A stretch of 47,966 nucleotides of DNA from WLMZ01 sp031367435 (GCA_031367435.1 JANLPV010000171.1:1-47966), one strand, 5' to 3'; shown: positions 1 through 8,390, counted from the stretch's first letter. Notes: generated by a model not told the origin, from the sequence alone. Numbers and translations are program-made.

Positions 1-350
1 GCCTTGATGTGCTCAGGCTTGCGGATGTTGCCCGGGTTCAAGCGAAGTCCGTGCACTCCGGCTTCCAACGCAGCCAGTGCCATCCGGTACTGGTGGTGAA
101 TGTCGGCAATGATCGGAATAGGTGACCGGGGAACGATCTGCGCCAAACCCTCGGCGGCCTCAGCCTCGTTGCATGTGCACCGAACGATGTCACAACCAGC
201 AGCTGCAAGCGCGTAGATCTGCTGCAGCGTTCCTTCGACATCGGCGGTCTTGGTGATTGTCATCGACTGCACCGTGATGGGCGCATTGCCGCCCACGGGT
301 ACCTTGCCGACAAATATCTGGCGGGTCTGGCGACGCTCGAACATCGGCAT
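1..350 (-). CDS. ispG: 4-hydroxy-3-methylbut-2-enyl diphosphate synthase, N-terminal part
   Basis: IspG (GcpE) is the Fe-S enzyme of the MEP pathway that converts methylerythritol cyclodiphosphate to HMBPP. Only the first 116 codons are present because the gene runs off the left edge. The translation begins MPMFERRQTRQIFVGKVPVG and contains the family blocks VQSMTITKT, CDIVRCTCN, IPIIADIHHQYRMAL and GLRLNPGNI. These belong to the TIM-barrel substrate domain; the C-terminal Fe-S domain lies outside the window. The ATG at 350 has a GGAAAG Shine-Dalgarno about 10 nt upstream. The gene follows rseP and dxr on the same strand with a gap of about 50 bp. This dxr-rseP-ispG order is common in actinobacteria, so co-transcription is likely. 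Confidence 0.93.
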   Translation of the reverse strand, partial: MPMFERRQTRQIFVGKVPVGGNAPITVQSMTITKTADVEGTLQQIYALAAAGCDIVRCTCNEAEAAEGLAQIVPRSPIPIIADIHHQYRMALAALEAGVHGLRLNPGNIRKPEHIK

Positions 351-401
351 CAGTGTGCCACTTTCCAACTGCCTTCGCGCGCCGGACCTAGCGCACCGGA
401 C

Positions 402-1652
402 CTATCGGATCGGATTCGTGATGTCGAGGTACAACCCAGCGAACAGTACGAACACGAAGAAGGTCATCACGGTCATCGCGACGGGCACCATCTTGGCGAC
501 GTCGGCGGTGTATCGCCTGCCGCGGCGCGAGCGAAGCCGTTCGTAGGTGGCAATTGCTGCGTGACCGCCGTCGAAAGGTAAGAGCGGGAAGAGATTGAGC
601 AGGCCGACAAACACGTTGATGCCGGCCAAGGTCAGCAGAATGCCCGGCAGCCCGGTCTCGCGTCCGATTGTGGAGCTGAGTCGACTGATGCCGTAGACCG
701 TGACAGGTTGTGATGACTGATCTTTGTTGGCCCCGGAGAGGTGCGAGAAGATGTTCACCGGATTCATCACCTTGACGACGCCTTTCACGCTCTGCCAGGC
801 AGCCGAACCAAGGTCGGTGAGGCTGCTGGTGGCGGCCTCGCCGAACGGAATGCTCTGAAACGCCGACTTGTCACCTGAGCTCACGCCCATGTACGCCAGA
901 CCTTCGCTGCCCGGGTTGGGATTCGTACCAAGCGGCACCTTGATCACGAGCGACTCGTTGCCACGCTTCACACCCAGCTCTATCACTTCGCCAGGTTTGT
1001 TCTGGTGCACGAGATTCACGAACTGTCCGGCTGAGGAGACGGCAACGCCCCCGCTGGTCTGCACGACGTCGAGCGGCTGAAGTCCCGCTTTGGCAGCTGG
1101 ACTATCGGCCTCGACCCGAACGAGCGCCACCTCACCAGTGGGACGATTCTTGCCCCACGCGGTGTAGACCGTGAACAGCAGCAGGATTGCGATGAGCATG
1201 TGCATCATCGAGCCTGCCGTGATGACGATCATTCGTTTGGGGTACGACTTACTGCGATACGTAACGGGCTCGTCGGCAGGATCGGTCTCATCGAGGTTGT
1301 TCATGCCGACGATGCGCACGAAGGCGCCGATCGGTAGTGCGCGCACGCCATATTCGATCTCGCCGCGTTTGAAGCTCCAGAGCCGAGGGCCCATACCCAT
1401 GAAGAACTGCGTGACCTTCATACCCGAACGTCGGGCCGTCACGAAGTGGCCGACCTCGTGCAGAAAGACCGATACGAGTAGGCCGACGACGAACACGAAG
1501 ATCCAGATATTGGCAATGGCCAAGAACGCGAGGAGCACGAGCAACGAACCAACGCCCACGAGCGCGCGTGGGCCGCGCACCGTCTCGTCGGGCACGTCGA
1601 TGCCTCCGCCCGCGACGATTTCGTTGCGGAACTTCTCGTACGTGTTGCTCAT
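402..1652 (-). CDS. rseP: RseP-type site-2 intramembrane zinc metalloprotease
   Basis: This is a 416-residue S2P family protease (RseP/RasP/Rip1 type) that cuts transmembrane substrates such as anti-sigma factors. Visible elements are the HEVGH zinc motif in a membrane helix (about residues 65-69), a PDZ domain in the middle (DSPAAKAGLQPLDVVQ onward), and the second catalytic motif NLFPLLPFDGGH near the C-terminus, followed by a last membrane helix. The ATG at 1652 overlaps the dxr stop (ATGA) and has AGGGAG upstream. The reading frame stays open further upstream, but that extension would run inside dxr and carries no family signal. Translational coupling with dxr is likely. The substrate cannot be told from sequence. 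Confidence 0.93.
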   Translation of the reverse strand: MSNTYEKFRNEIVAGGGIDVPDETVRGPRALVGVGSLLVLLAFLAIANIWIFVFVVGLLVSVFLHEVGHFVTARRSGMKVTQFFMGMGPRLWSFKRGEIEYGVRALPIGAFVRIVGMNNLDETDPADEPVTYRSKSYPKRMIVITAGSMMHMLIAILLLFTVYTAWGKNRPTGEVALVRVEADSPAAKAGLQPLDVVQTSGGVAVSSAGQFVNLVHQNKPGEVIELGVKRGNESLVIKVPLGTNPNPGSEGLAYMGVSSGDKSAFQSIPFGEAATSSLTDLGSAAWQSVKGVVKVMNPVNIFSHLSGANKDQSSQPVTVYGISRLSSTIGRETGLPGILLTLAGINVFVGLLNLFPLLPFDGGHAAIATYERLRSRRGRRYTADVAKMVPVAMTVMTFFVFVLFAGLYLDITNPIR

Positions 1653-2800
1653 TGAGAGAGCTCCCTTTGGGCTACTTGGCGCGCCATGTTGTCGGCGCGC
1701 ACGATGTCTTCGACGGACATGGTGTTGATATCGGTCGTTTCGTGGTGTTGCTGCAGTACTGCATCGCAGATATCGGCGATCTGGTTCCATCGAATACGTC
1801 CTGCCAGAAAGGCAACGACTGCTTCTTCGTTTGCGGCGCTCAGCCATGCGGGGGCGCTTCCACCCACGCGCCCAGCCGAATAGGCCAGGGAAAGACACCG
1901 AAACGTCGTCATATCGGGTGCCTCGAAGTCGAGACGAACGAGCGTCTTCCAATCAATGCTTCCGAATGCGCAAGAGATTCTGTTCGGGTATGCAAGGGCG
2001 TAGCCGATGGGCAGTCGCATGTCGGGCATGCTCATCTGCGCAATGGTGGCGCCATCGGTGAACTCGACCATGGAATGAATGATTGACTGCGGATGCACCA
2101 CCACCTCGATCGCGTCGAACGGCGTACCGAACAACTCGTGCGCCTCGATCACCTCGAGACCCTTGTTCATCAGCGTCGACGAATCGATGGTGATTTTCGG
2201 TCCCATCTTCCACGTGGGATGGGCGAGTGCTTGCTCGACGCCAACGTCGGCCAGTTCGGCGCTGCTACGACCCCTGAATGGTCCGCCGCTTGCGGTGAGT
2301 ATCAAACGCGCGACCTCTACGTCGGCCCTGGCGCTCGAGCGAAGGCATTGATGGATCGCACAATGCTCGGAGTCGACCGGTATCAACTCGGCGCCCGGCG
2401 TTGCGCGCAACGGCTGCACCACGGGTCCTGCGGCGATGAGGCTTTCCTTGTTGGCAAGTGCCAACCGCTTGCCGGCGCGCAAGGTAGCCACCGTCACGGG
2501 TAACCCCGCGAAGCCAACCACAGCGTTGACAACGACATCGGCATCATCGGCAAGATCGGCGAGGTCGCCGACCACCTCGGCGAACGGCAGTGCGCGAGCG
2601 ACTTCGGCGCGCAGCGTCGGGTCGGCAACGGCAACGACTCGTGGACGGAACTCGTTGGCTTGAGCAATCAGTGCCTCGATCGACGAACCGACGCCAATGC
2701 CAACAAGCTCATAGCGACCGGCCTCCGCGCGGATGACATCGAGCGTCTGCGTGCCGATAGATCCGGTTGAACCGGCAAGCGCAACCCTCAACGCAGTCAT
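1649..2800 (-). CDS. dxr: 1-deoxy-D-xylulose 5-phosphate reductoisomerase
   Basis: Dxr makes 2-C-methyl-D-erythritol 4-phosphate using NADPH, the committed step of the MEP isoprenoid pathway. The protein is 383 residues, close to the family norm. It opens with the Rossmann NADPH loop GSTGSIGTQTLDV (from residue 10) and shows the conserved blocks ALANKESLIAAG, PVDSEHCAIHQCL (metal/substrate site), LTASGGPFRG, HPTWKMGPKITIDSSTLMNK and VHPQSIIHSMVEF. The stop overlaps the rseP start by 4 bp. With ispG also nearby, the window holds two MEP genes in one apparent operon. The gene is intact, with no missing motif. Confidence 0.96.
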   Translation of the reverse strand: MTALRVALAGSTGSIGTQTLDVIRAEAGRYELVGIGVGSSIEALIAQANEFRPRVVAVADPTLRAEVARALPFAEVVGDLADLADDADVVVNAVVGFAGLPVTVATLRAGKRLALANKESLIAAGPVVQPLRATPGAELIPVDSEHCAIHQCLRSSARADVEVARLILTASGGPFRGRSSAELADVGVEQALAHPTWKMGPKITIDSSTLMNKGLEVIEAHELFGTPFDAIEVVVHPQSIIHSMVEFTDGATIAQMSMPDMRLPIGYALAYPNRISCAFGSIDWKTLVRLDFEAPDMTTFRCLSLAYSAGRVGGSAPAWLSAANEEAVVAFLAGRIRWNQIADICDAVLQQHHETTDINTMSVEDIVRADNMARQVAQRELSQ

Positions 2801-2868
2801 CGAGCCAAGTCTGTCAGCGAAACAGCCTGAACGTCTGTCAGGCGGCGATCGTCATGCCGGCAGCGACA

Positions 2869-4347
2869 TCACTTCGGAATCGCACTCACCCACGGCTCGA
2901 GCACCAACATGAGATAGAACACCGCTGGCAACGTGAAGAAGAAGCCATCGAAGCGATCGAGGACTCCGCCGTGACCCTTGACGATGCTGCCGAAGTCCTT
3001 CACATCAAGGTTGCGCTTGAACATGCTTTCGGTGAGGTCGCCGAGCGGTGCCATGATCGCGATGACCAAGCCGAGCAACACCAGATTGGGGTTACTCCAT
3101 GTGTGACTCGTGCCGACAATGCCGATCACCACCATAGTGATGATGGTGAGCAACGCTCCGCCAATAAAACCTTCAACCGACTTGTTCGGGCTGATCCAGC
3201 CGCGCAGCGGTGTACGGCCGGCGGCAGAACCAACAAAGAGTGCACCGATATCGTTCACGACGACACCCACCGCGAGCAACAGCAGCGTGTCGGTACCCGA
3301 GTGCCCGGGAATCGCACCGGACGATTGTGCCCCCAGAATGAGGCCGCCATATGCGCCGGCCATACCAATCCACGTGACGCCGAGCGTTGTGATGGCCATA
3401 TTCGGCATTGGATTCGAGGTTAGGTTCTGAGCACCAATGAAGCTGATACATCCGGCGAAGAAGGCAAACGCCATCACCAACGGAACTGCTCGTTCACCGA
3501 TCCAGTACGCGGCGAGCGGTGCGGCAACACACGCAACGATGCCAACCACGCTCGCGGGCTGATAGCCCTTTTCCGTTACCTTTTCGAAGTACTCGACCGC
3601 GGCGAGGCCAACTACCACCACCACGATGGCAAGCACGGCTTGCGGTTTCCAGATAATGGCACCAACGAACACTGCCGCCATCAAAGCCCCGACGGCAACG
3701 GCCGTCGGCATGTCGCGACCACCAACGCCGGCGGTGGATTTCGATGACGGTTGCGACGGTGTCGCCCGAACCGAACCCGTTGGCCGGGTGCTACGAGCGG
3801 CGCGGGCCTGCTCTTCGCGAGAGGTACGCGCCCTGCCCTTGAGTGGCGTCGGCCGACCCATTCCCTCGCCCGTGGGATCGGTGCCGATGGTGATGCGGCC
3901 GGGCCCACGACGGGCCACTGCACCGCTGGTGTCCGCGTTGGTCACATCGAAAAACTGCTCGTGTGGGCCAGATGGATCAACCAACCCAGCTGTTCGCGAG
4001 GCATCGGTCGAGTCGGCAGAGTCGGCACCCTCGGCCGCGTCGTCGCGCCACACCGGCACTTGCCCCGACGAAGAAAACGACGACCACACGTCGAGATCCT
4101 CGCTGGGATCTCGCACGTCCGCATCTGAGCCAGATCGACGTGGCCGCGGAATCTCACCCGTTGGCGGCTCAGTCCAATGTGGCAGCGATCCCGAGCTGTC
4201 GTCGAACACGATCGGCTTGTCGGCACCTGTGTCACGCTTGCGCGCGCGTTGGCGATCACGCGCATCGGTATCTGAGTCGTCGCCGAACAGCGGTGGGCCG
4301 AAGTCTTCGTCGTCTCTCGACCTGTTGCGCCATACGTCGTCGCTCAT
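2869..4347 (-). CDS. cdsA: Phosphatidate cytidylyltransferase with long disordered N-terminus
   Basis: CdsA forms CDP-diacylglycerol from phosphatidate and CTP, the branch point of phospholipid synthesis, in the inner membrane. The family signature is clear near the C-terminus: SMFKRNLDVKDFGSIVKGHG followed by GVLDRFD. About eight membrane helices start near residue 213. The protein is 492 residues, well above the usual 260-300, because the first 210 residues form a charged, Ser/Pro/Asp-rich, probably disordered region. That region holds short Trp-containing islands (DVWRN, LPHWTEPPTGEIP, DVWSSF, VPVWRD). The ATG at 4347 has a GGAGAA Shine-Dalgarno, so the extension is very likely translated. 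It sits between frr and dxr on the same strand. The role of the N-terminus is unknown. Confidence 0.92.
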   Translation of the reverse strand: MSDDVWRNRSRDDEDFGPPLFGDDSDTDARDRQRARKRDTGADKPIVFDDSSGSLPHWTEPPTGEIPRPRRSGSDADVRDPSEDLDVWSSFSSSGQVPVWRDDAAEGADSADSTDASRTAGLVDPSGPHEQFFDVTNADTSGAVARRGPGRITIGTDPTGEGMGRPTPLKGRARTSREEQARAARSTRPTGSVRATPSQPSSKSTAGVGGRDMPTAVAVGALMAAVFVGAIIWKPQAVLAIVVVVVGLAAVEYFEKVTEKGYQPASVVGIVACVAAPLAAYWIGERAVPLVMAFAFFAGCISFIGAQNLTSNPMPNMAITTLGVTWIGMAGAYGGLILGAQSSGAIPGHSGTDTLLLLAVGVVVNDIGALFVGSAAGRTPLRGWISPNKSVEGFIGGALLTIITMVVIGIVGTSHTWSNPNLVLLGLVIAIMAPLGDLTESMFKRNLDVKDFGSIVKGHGGVLDRFDGFFFTLPAVFYLMLVLEPWVSAIPK

Positions 4348-4396
4348 TGCTGTTCTCCGTTCACGACTCGGCCAATTGCTGCTCGGTCCACGCGGT

Positions 4397-4960
4397 TCAT
4401 ACCTCGAGCAGTTCCTGCTCTTTGCGAGCGAACGCCTTGTCGATGTGATCGACGTGCTCGTGAGTGATCTTTTCCATATCCTTCTCAGCACGTTCGAGTT
4501 CGTCAGCAGAAATGACGCTCGCCTTTTCAGCGGCTTCAAGGTGCTTGCGCGCATCACGACGAAGGTTGCGCACCGCAATGCGTCCGTCCTCGGCCAGGGT
4601 CTTGACGATCTTCACGTATTCCTTACGTCGTTGCTCGGTGAGCGCAGGAATGTTGAGACGTATGACGACGCCATCGTTTGATGGCGAAATGCCAAGGTCA
4701 CTTTCGCGAATGGCCTTCTCGATCGCTACCAGAGACGCGCGGTCATGAGGCTTCACAATCAACTGACGAGCTTCAGGCACCTGGAACCCAGCGAGTTGCT
4801 GCAACGGCACCGTGGAACCGTAGTAATCAACCATGATCCGCTCGACGAGTGCTGGGGTTGCTCGCCCGGTACGCACTGTGGTGAATTGAGACTGCACGTG
4901 CTCAACGGCTTTGTCCATCTTTTCGATGGCTTCAAGAATGGTCTCTTCGATCACGCACAC
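4397..4960 (-). CDS. frr: Ribosome recycling factor
   Basis: RRF splits post-termination ribosomes together with EF-G. The protein is 187 residues, the normal length, and shows the three-helix-bundle pattern with the conserved start KMDKAVEHVQSQFTTVRTGR, the central domain II segment (YYGSTVPLQQLAGFQVPEAR) and the C-terminal NLRRDARK helix. The start is GTG at 4960, or an in-frame GTG two codons downstream (4954); neither has a strong Shine-Dalgarno. It follows pyrH by 47 bp on the same strand, the common bacterial order tsf-pyrH-frr-cdsA. Confidence 0.96.
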   Translation of the reverse strand: MCVIEETILEAIEKMDKAVEHVQSQFTTVRTGRATPALVERIMVDYYGSTVPLQQLAGFQVPEARQLIVKPHDRASLVAIEKAIRESDLGISPSNDGVVIRLNIPALTEQRRKEYVKIVKTLAEDGRIAVRNLRRDARKHLEAAEKASVISADELERAEKDMEKITHEHVDHIDKAFARKEQELLEV

Positions 4961-5007
4961 CAGCGTACAGAGGTGCCAGCACCCAGAGTGTGCACATGTG
5001 AGTTTGG

Positions 5008-5736
5008 TCAGTTGTCGCGAACGATGGTGCCGACGCGCTTGCCCTCGAGGATCGCGCGAAGCGCCCCATGGGCTGACATGTCGAAGACCACGATCGGCAG
5101 CTTGTTGTCTCGACAGAATGCGATCGCAGTTGAGTCCATCACTTTGAGATCTTTGTTCATGACGTCCATGTAGCTGATCTCGTCGTACTTCGTTGCCGAG
5201 CTATCGGTGCGTGGGTCGGCCGAGTACACGCCATCGACCCCGGAGTGCGTGCCCTTCAGCAACGCATTTGCGTCGATCTCAGCGGCGCGAAGAGCGGCCG
5301 CTGTATCGGTTGTGAAGAAGGGATTACCGGTGCCTGCCGCAAAGATGACGACCCGGCCCTTTTCAAGGTGACGCATCGCCCGACGGCGGATGTAGGGCTC
5401 GGCAATGCGAGGCATCTCGATGGCCGACTGCACCCGCGTGGGTTGGCCGGCGCGTTCGAGGGCATCCTGGAGTGCCAGGGCATTCATCACGGTTCCGAGC
5501 ATGCCGATGTGATCGGACTGCGTGGCATCCATTCCGGTCATTGCTCCGGTGCGACCCCGCCAGAAGTTGCCACCGCCCACCACGACGGCGACGTCGACAC
5601 CAAGGTTCTCGCGCACGTCGAGGATCTCCAGCGCCGTATGAGCCAGGGTGGCGCCATCAAGCCCGGAGCCCGTCGGACCGGCAAGGGCCTCGCCTGATGG
5701 TTTGAAGACGATGCGCTTCCACCGAGGCGGGGCCAC
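5008..5736 (-). CDS. pyrH: UMP kinase
   Basis: PyrH phosphorylates UMP to UDP with ATP and belongs to the amino-acid-kinase fold, not the NMP-kinase fold. The 242-residue length is typical. Seen are the Gly-rich VVVGGGNFWRGR loop, the UMP-binding DHIGMLGTVMNALALQDALE block, FAAGTGNPFFTTDTAAALRA and KGTHSGVDGVYSADPR. The first motif, usually K-[LIV]-SGEAL, reads KPSGEAL here (Pro at residue 13). The start is GTG at 5736, 6 bp after the tsf stop, pointing to coupled translation. No other deviation is visible, so it is probably functional. Confidence 0.95.
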   Translation of the reverse strand: MAPPRWKRIVFKPSGEALAGPTGSGLDGATLAHTALEILDVRENLGVDVAVVVGGGNFWRGRTGAMTGMDATQSDHIGMLGTVMNALALQDALERAGQPTRVQSAIEMPRIAEPYIRRRAMRHLEKGRVVIFAAGTGNPFFTTDTAAALRAAEIDANALLKGTHSGVDGVYSADPRTDSSATKYDEISYMDVMNKDLKVMDSTAIAFCRDNKLPIVVFDMSAHGALRAILEGKRVGTIVRDN

Positions 5737-5742
5737 TGCAGC

Positions 5743-6531
5743 TCAGCCGATCTCGACTTGAGCGAAGCTCACGATTGAGGCGGCGCCAATGAGCTGCGCG
5801 ATCGACATCTTGTCGTCCTTCGCGTACGGCTGATCGAGTAGGCACACGTCTTTGAAAAACCCGCCGATGCGACCCTCAACGACCTTGGAAATGGCTGCTT
5901 CGGGCTTTCCTTCGTTGCGGGTGATCGTTTCGAGCGTGGCTCGTTCGTGAGCGATGACCTCTGCAGGAACATCGTCACGCTTGAGGTACTTCGGCCTGGC
6001 GAAGGCGATATGCACGGCGACATCGTGGGCGAGCTCGCTGCTAGCACCCGACATTTCGACCAATACCGCATTCACCCCGCGACCACCCTGCAGGTGCACG
6101 TACGAGTCGATGGTGTTTCCTGGGGCTGCCTCGATTCGGATGACATCACCCAACTCGATCTTTTCCTTGAGTGTGATGCGTAGGTCATCGAGGATGGTGG
6201 CGTGCTCGGAGACGGCCTCCGTGCCCTTCTCGACGACGAGAGCAACGAGCGCATTGGCCTCGGCCTTGAACTGATCGCTCGCCGCGACGAAGTCGGTCTC
6301 ACACTTGAGCTTCACGATTGCGCCGACGTTGCCCTCGATGAACAAACCAACGAGGCCTTGCGTACTCTCGCGGTCGTCGCGCTTGGCCGATGCGGCCAAG
6401 CCCTTCTCGCGTAGCCATTGCTTGGCCGTGTCGACATCGCCGCCCGATTCCTCGAGTGCCTTCTTGCAATCCATCATTCCTGCGCCGGTGGACTGGCGCA
6501 GCGCTTGTACGTCTTTGGCATTGACAGCCAT
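5743..6531 (-). CDS. tsf: Elongation factor Ts
   Basis: EF-Ts is the nucleotide exchange factor of EF-Tu. The N-terminal UBA-like domain with RQSTGAGMMDCKKALEE is followed by the core containing KCETDFVAAS, the TDFV motif that contacts EF-Tu. The C-terminus retains QPYAKDDKMSI. At 262 residues it is slightly shorter than the E. coli protein. The ATG start lies 3 bp after the rpsB stop, the classical rpsB-tsf pair. Confidence 0.96.
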   Translation of the reverse strand: MAVNAKDVQALRQSTGAGMMDCKKALEESGGDVDTAKQWLREKGLAASAKRDDRESTQGLVGLFIEGNVGAIVKLKCETDFVAASDQFKAEANALVALVVEKGTEAVSEHATILDDLRITLKEKIELGDVIRIEAAPGNTIDSYVHLQGGRGVNAVLVEMSGASSELAHDVAVHIAFARPKYLKRDDVPAEVIAHERATLETITRNEGKPEAAISKVVEGRIGGFFKDVCLLDQPYAKDDKMSIAQLIGAASIVSFAQVEIG

Positions 6532-6534
6532 GGT

Positions 6535-7590
6535 TCAGCCTTCCGTGGTTTCGGCAGGAGCGTCTGCGGCTACCTCGGCCGGCACCTCTGTGGGGACTTC
6601 TTCGGCGAGCGCAACTTCAGCGGGCGCTACTTCGGCCGTGTCTACTTCGGCGGAGGCTACTTCGGCGGAGGCTACTTCGGCGGGCACCACTTCGGCGGGC
6701 ACCACTTCGGCCGTGGCTACTTCGGCCGCGGCTACTTCGGGGGGCGCTACTTCGGCGACGTCGTCTGGGGATTTGGTTGCAGCCAAACGCGCTTCTCGGT
6801 CGGCCTGAGCTGCTGCGGCCTGTTTGCGGGCATCGGCCTGCGCAGCGTTGAACTCGGCGTCCTGCTCGGCGGTGCGCTTTGGCGCGGCCTGCGGGTTGCG
6901 CTTCGACGCCATGTATCGGCCTTCTTCGACAGCCTCAGCGATCACACGGCACATCAGCGCGTTGGCGCGGATGGCGTCGTCGTTGCCAGGGATCGGGAAC
7001 TGGATGATGTCTGGGTCGACGTTGGTGTCGACGACGGCGATCACTGGGATCTTGAGTTTGTTTGCCTCAGTAACAGCGATGTGCTCTTTCTTCGTGTCGA
7101 GAATGAACACCGCGTCGGGACGCTGCGCAAGGTGGCGGATACCGCCGAGGTTCTTCTGCAGCTTCTCGAGTTCGCGACTGAGCAAAAGTGCTTCCTTCTT
7201 CGGCATTGCATCGAACTCGCCCGAGATCTTCATGCGCTCGTATTCCTGCATCTTCGCGACGCGCTTCGAGATGGTTTCGAAGTTGGTGAGCATGCCACCG
7301 AGCCAGCGCTCGTTGATGTACGGCATGCCGCTTTTTTCGGCATAGCTACGCACGGGATCTTGCGCCTGCTTCTTGGTGCCGATGAACAACACCGTGCCAC
7401 CCTTGGCCGACAGTTCGCGCACGAAGTTGTAGGCGACCTCGGCACGCTGGAGCGTCTGCTCGAGGTCGATGATGTAGATGCCATTGCGCTCGCCGAAGAT
7501 GAAACGCTTCATCTTCGGGTTCCAACGACGGGTCTGATGCCCGAAGTGGACTCCGGCTTCCAGCATTTGGCGCGTAGTAACGACTGCCAT
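6535..7590 (-). CDS. rpsB: 30S ribosomal protein S2 with repetitive C-terminal tail
   Basis: S2 core blocks are complete: LEAGVHFGHQTRRWNPKMK, FIGTKKQAQDPV, NERWLGGMLTNFETI, PDAVFILDTKKEHIAV, PVIAVVDTNVDPD and IPGNDDAIRAN. After about residue 235 there is an Ala/Gln/Arg linker and then a tail of tandem AEV-x-[PAST] pentapeptides to the end. This makes 351 residues against about 230-260 in most bacteria. Two in-frame ATGs occur (7596 and 7590). AGGAG lies only 3 nt before the first and 9 nt before the second, so 7590 is preferred. The gene heads the rpsB-tsf-pyrH-frr run; the 116 bp before it should carry its promoter, but I could not assign one. Confidence 0.95.
   Translation of the reverse strand: MAVVTTRQMLEAGVHFGHQTRRWNPKMKRFIFGERNGIYIIDLEQTLQRAEVAYNFVRELSAKGGTVLFIGTKKQAQDPVRSYAEKSGMPYINERWLGGMLTNFETISKRVAKMQEYERMKISGEFDAMPKKEALLLSRELEKLQKNLGGIRHLAQRPDAVFILDTKKEHIAVTEANKLKIPVIAVVDTNVDPDIIQFPIPGNDDAIRANALMCRVIAEAVEEGRYMASKRNPQAAPKRTAEQDAEFNAAQADARKQAAAAQADREARLAATKSPDDVAEVAPPEVAAAEVATAEVVPAEVVPAEVASAEVASAEVDTAEVAPAEVALAEEVPTEVPAEVAADAPAETTEG
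6555..6765 (-). repeat. 15-bp tandem repeats encoding AEVxP pentapeptides
   Basis: The 3' end of rpsB is a minisatellite-like stretch with a 15-bp period. On the plus strand the unit reads roughly CTTCGGCGGAGGCTA, with variants. It encodes acidic, Ala/Val/Pro-rich pentapeptides. Boundaries are approximate and unit number may vary between strains. Confidence 0.8.
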
Positions 7591-7706
7591 TGTCATTCAC
7601 TCCTCTACTGCGGTTAGCGGGCATTTCGCGCAGCGCCGAGGCGACCGCAGTGTGAGCGAGATGCTGTTGATACACGGCTTGCCGGGTCGGCAGGCCGGGA
7701 GCAATG

Positions 7707-8276
7707 CTATCGGGGCACCGATGCGGTTGGCGCAACTCGTGCGCAGGTTGACGACCCTTTTTGCGCAGGGCGCGCCGGGGTACCGTCGAGCGCAATCAGA
7801 CGGTACCGGAAGTTGTCCGCCTGAAGGAGAGGCAACGGGTCGAGGTACGAACCCGCCAACCTCAACCCGAAGTAGAACCGTCTCGACGCGTGCCCGACCA
7901 GCTCGCCGGAACGGACCGAGTCGCCTCGGATCAGCCGACTGTCCGAGAGCATGCCATAGGTTGTCATCAGGCCGCCGAGGTGCTCGAGAACCACATATCG
8001 AGTGCCCACGACAACGCCGCTAAAGGTAACGATGCCATCGGCCGCGGCCTCGACCGTCGTGGACGCGCCGAGCGCGAACTCGATACCGCGCTGACCGCTG
8101 CAGTACTGACACGCCGGCGGGCGGAAGAACACCACGACTGGGCCGCGCACGGGCCGATGCAAACAGGCGAGACCAGGACCCCGCGACTCTCCGGCAGGCA
8201 TGATCGATGCCCACACTGCAATGACAATCCTGAACACGTTCAACAGCCCCTCCGACCCGATCGACGACCGGCTCAT
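7707..8276 (-). CDS. LytM/M23-like domain protein, probably catalytically dead
   Basis: A 189-residue protein with an N-terminal hydrophobic segment (LLNVFRIVIAVWASIM, residues 11-26) fitting a signal peptide or anchor, then an M23 fold recognised from VEAAADGIVTFSG, YVVLEHLGGLMTTYGML and GDSVRSGELVG. Compared with active LytM enzymes, the HxGID motif is QRGIE (Gln62, Glu66), the YGHLS His is Met109, and HLHF is RFYF (Arg133, Tyr135). All metal and catalytic His positions are therefore lost. Dead LytM proteins such as EnvC and NlpD activate amidases, so an envelope regulatory role is a reasonable inference. An M23 gene near rpsB and whiG is a recurring actinobacterial arrangement. The start at 8276 is the first ATG giving the signal-like segment. 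Confidence 0.78.
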   Translation of the reverse strand: MSRSSIGSEGLLNVFRIVIAVWASIMPAGESRGPGLACLHRPVRGPVVVFFRPPACQYCSGQRGIEFALGASTTVEAAADGIVTFSGVVVGTRYVVLEHLGGLMTTYGMLSDSRLIRGDSVRSGELVGHASRRFYFGLRLAGSYLDPLPLLQADNFRYRLIALDGTPARPAQKGSSTCARVAPTASVPR

Positions 8277-8280
8277 CTAT

Positions 8281-8314
8281 CAATGTCGGCCGATATGCAA
8301 TGTCGGCCGATATG
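8281..8314. repeat. Perfect 17-bp tandem duplication upstream of the LytM-like gene
   Basis: The unit CAATGTCGGCCGATATG occurs twice head to tail with no mismatch, ending 5 bp before the LytM-like start codon. Each unit holds the near-palindrome ATGTCGGCCGATAT. It lies in the 114-bp gap between whiG and the LytM-like gene and could be a double operator. No known regulator site is matched. Confidence 0.75.
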
Positions 8315-8390
8315 TGTTGGCAGGGTTACTGCAAAGGGCGTGCGCACCGCTGCCGTAGGCGCGGCTGAACCAAGATCAAGTGTGCGGGCG

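Noticed and set aside
6418..7617. A 399-codon plus-strand frame rich in YFGG repeats resembling a structural glycine-rich protein
   Set aside because: It is exactly antisense to rpsB and its repeats are the complement of the AEVxP tandem repeat; no RBS and no family.
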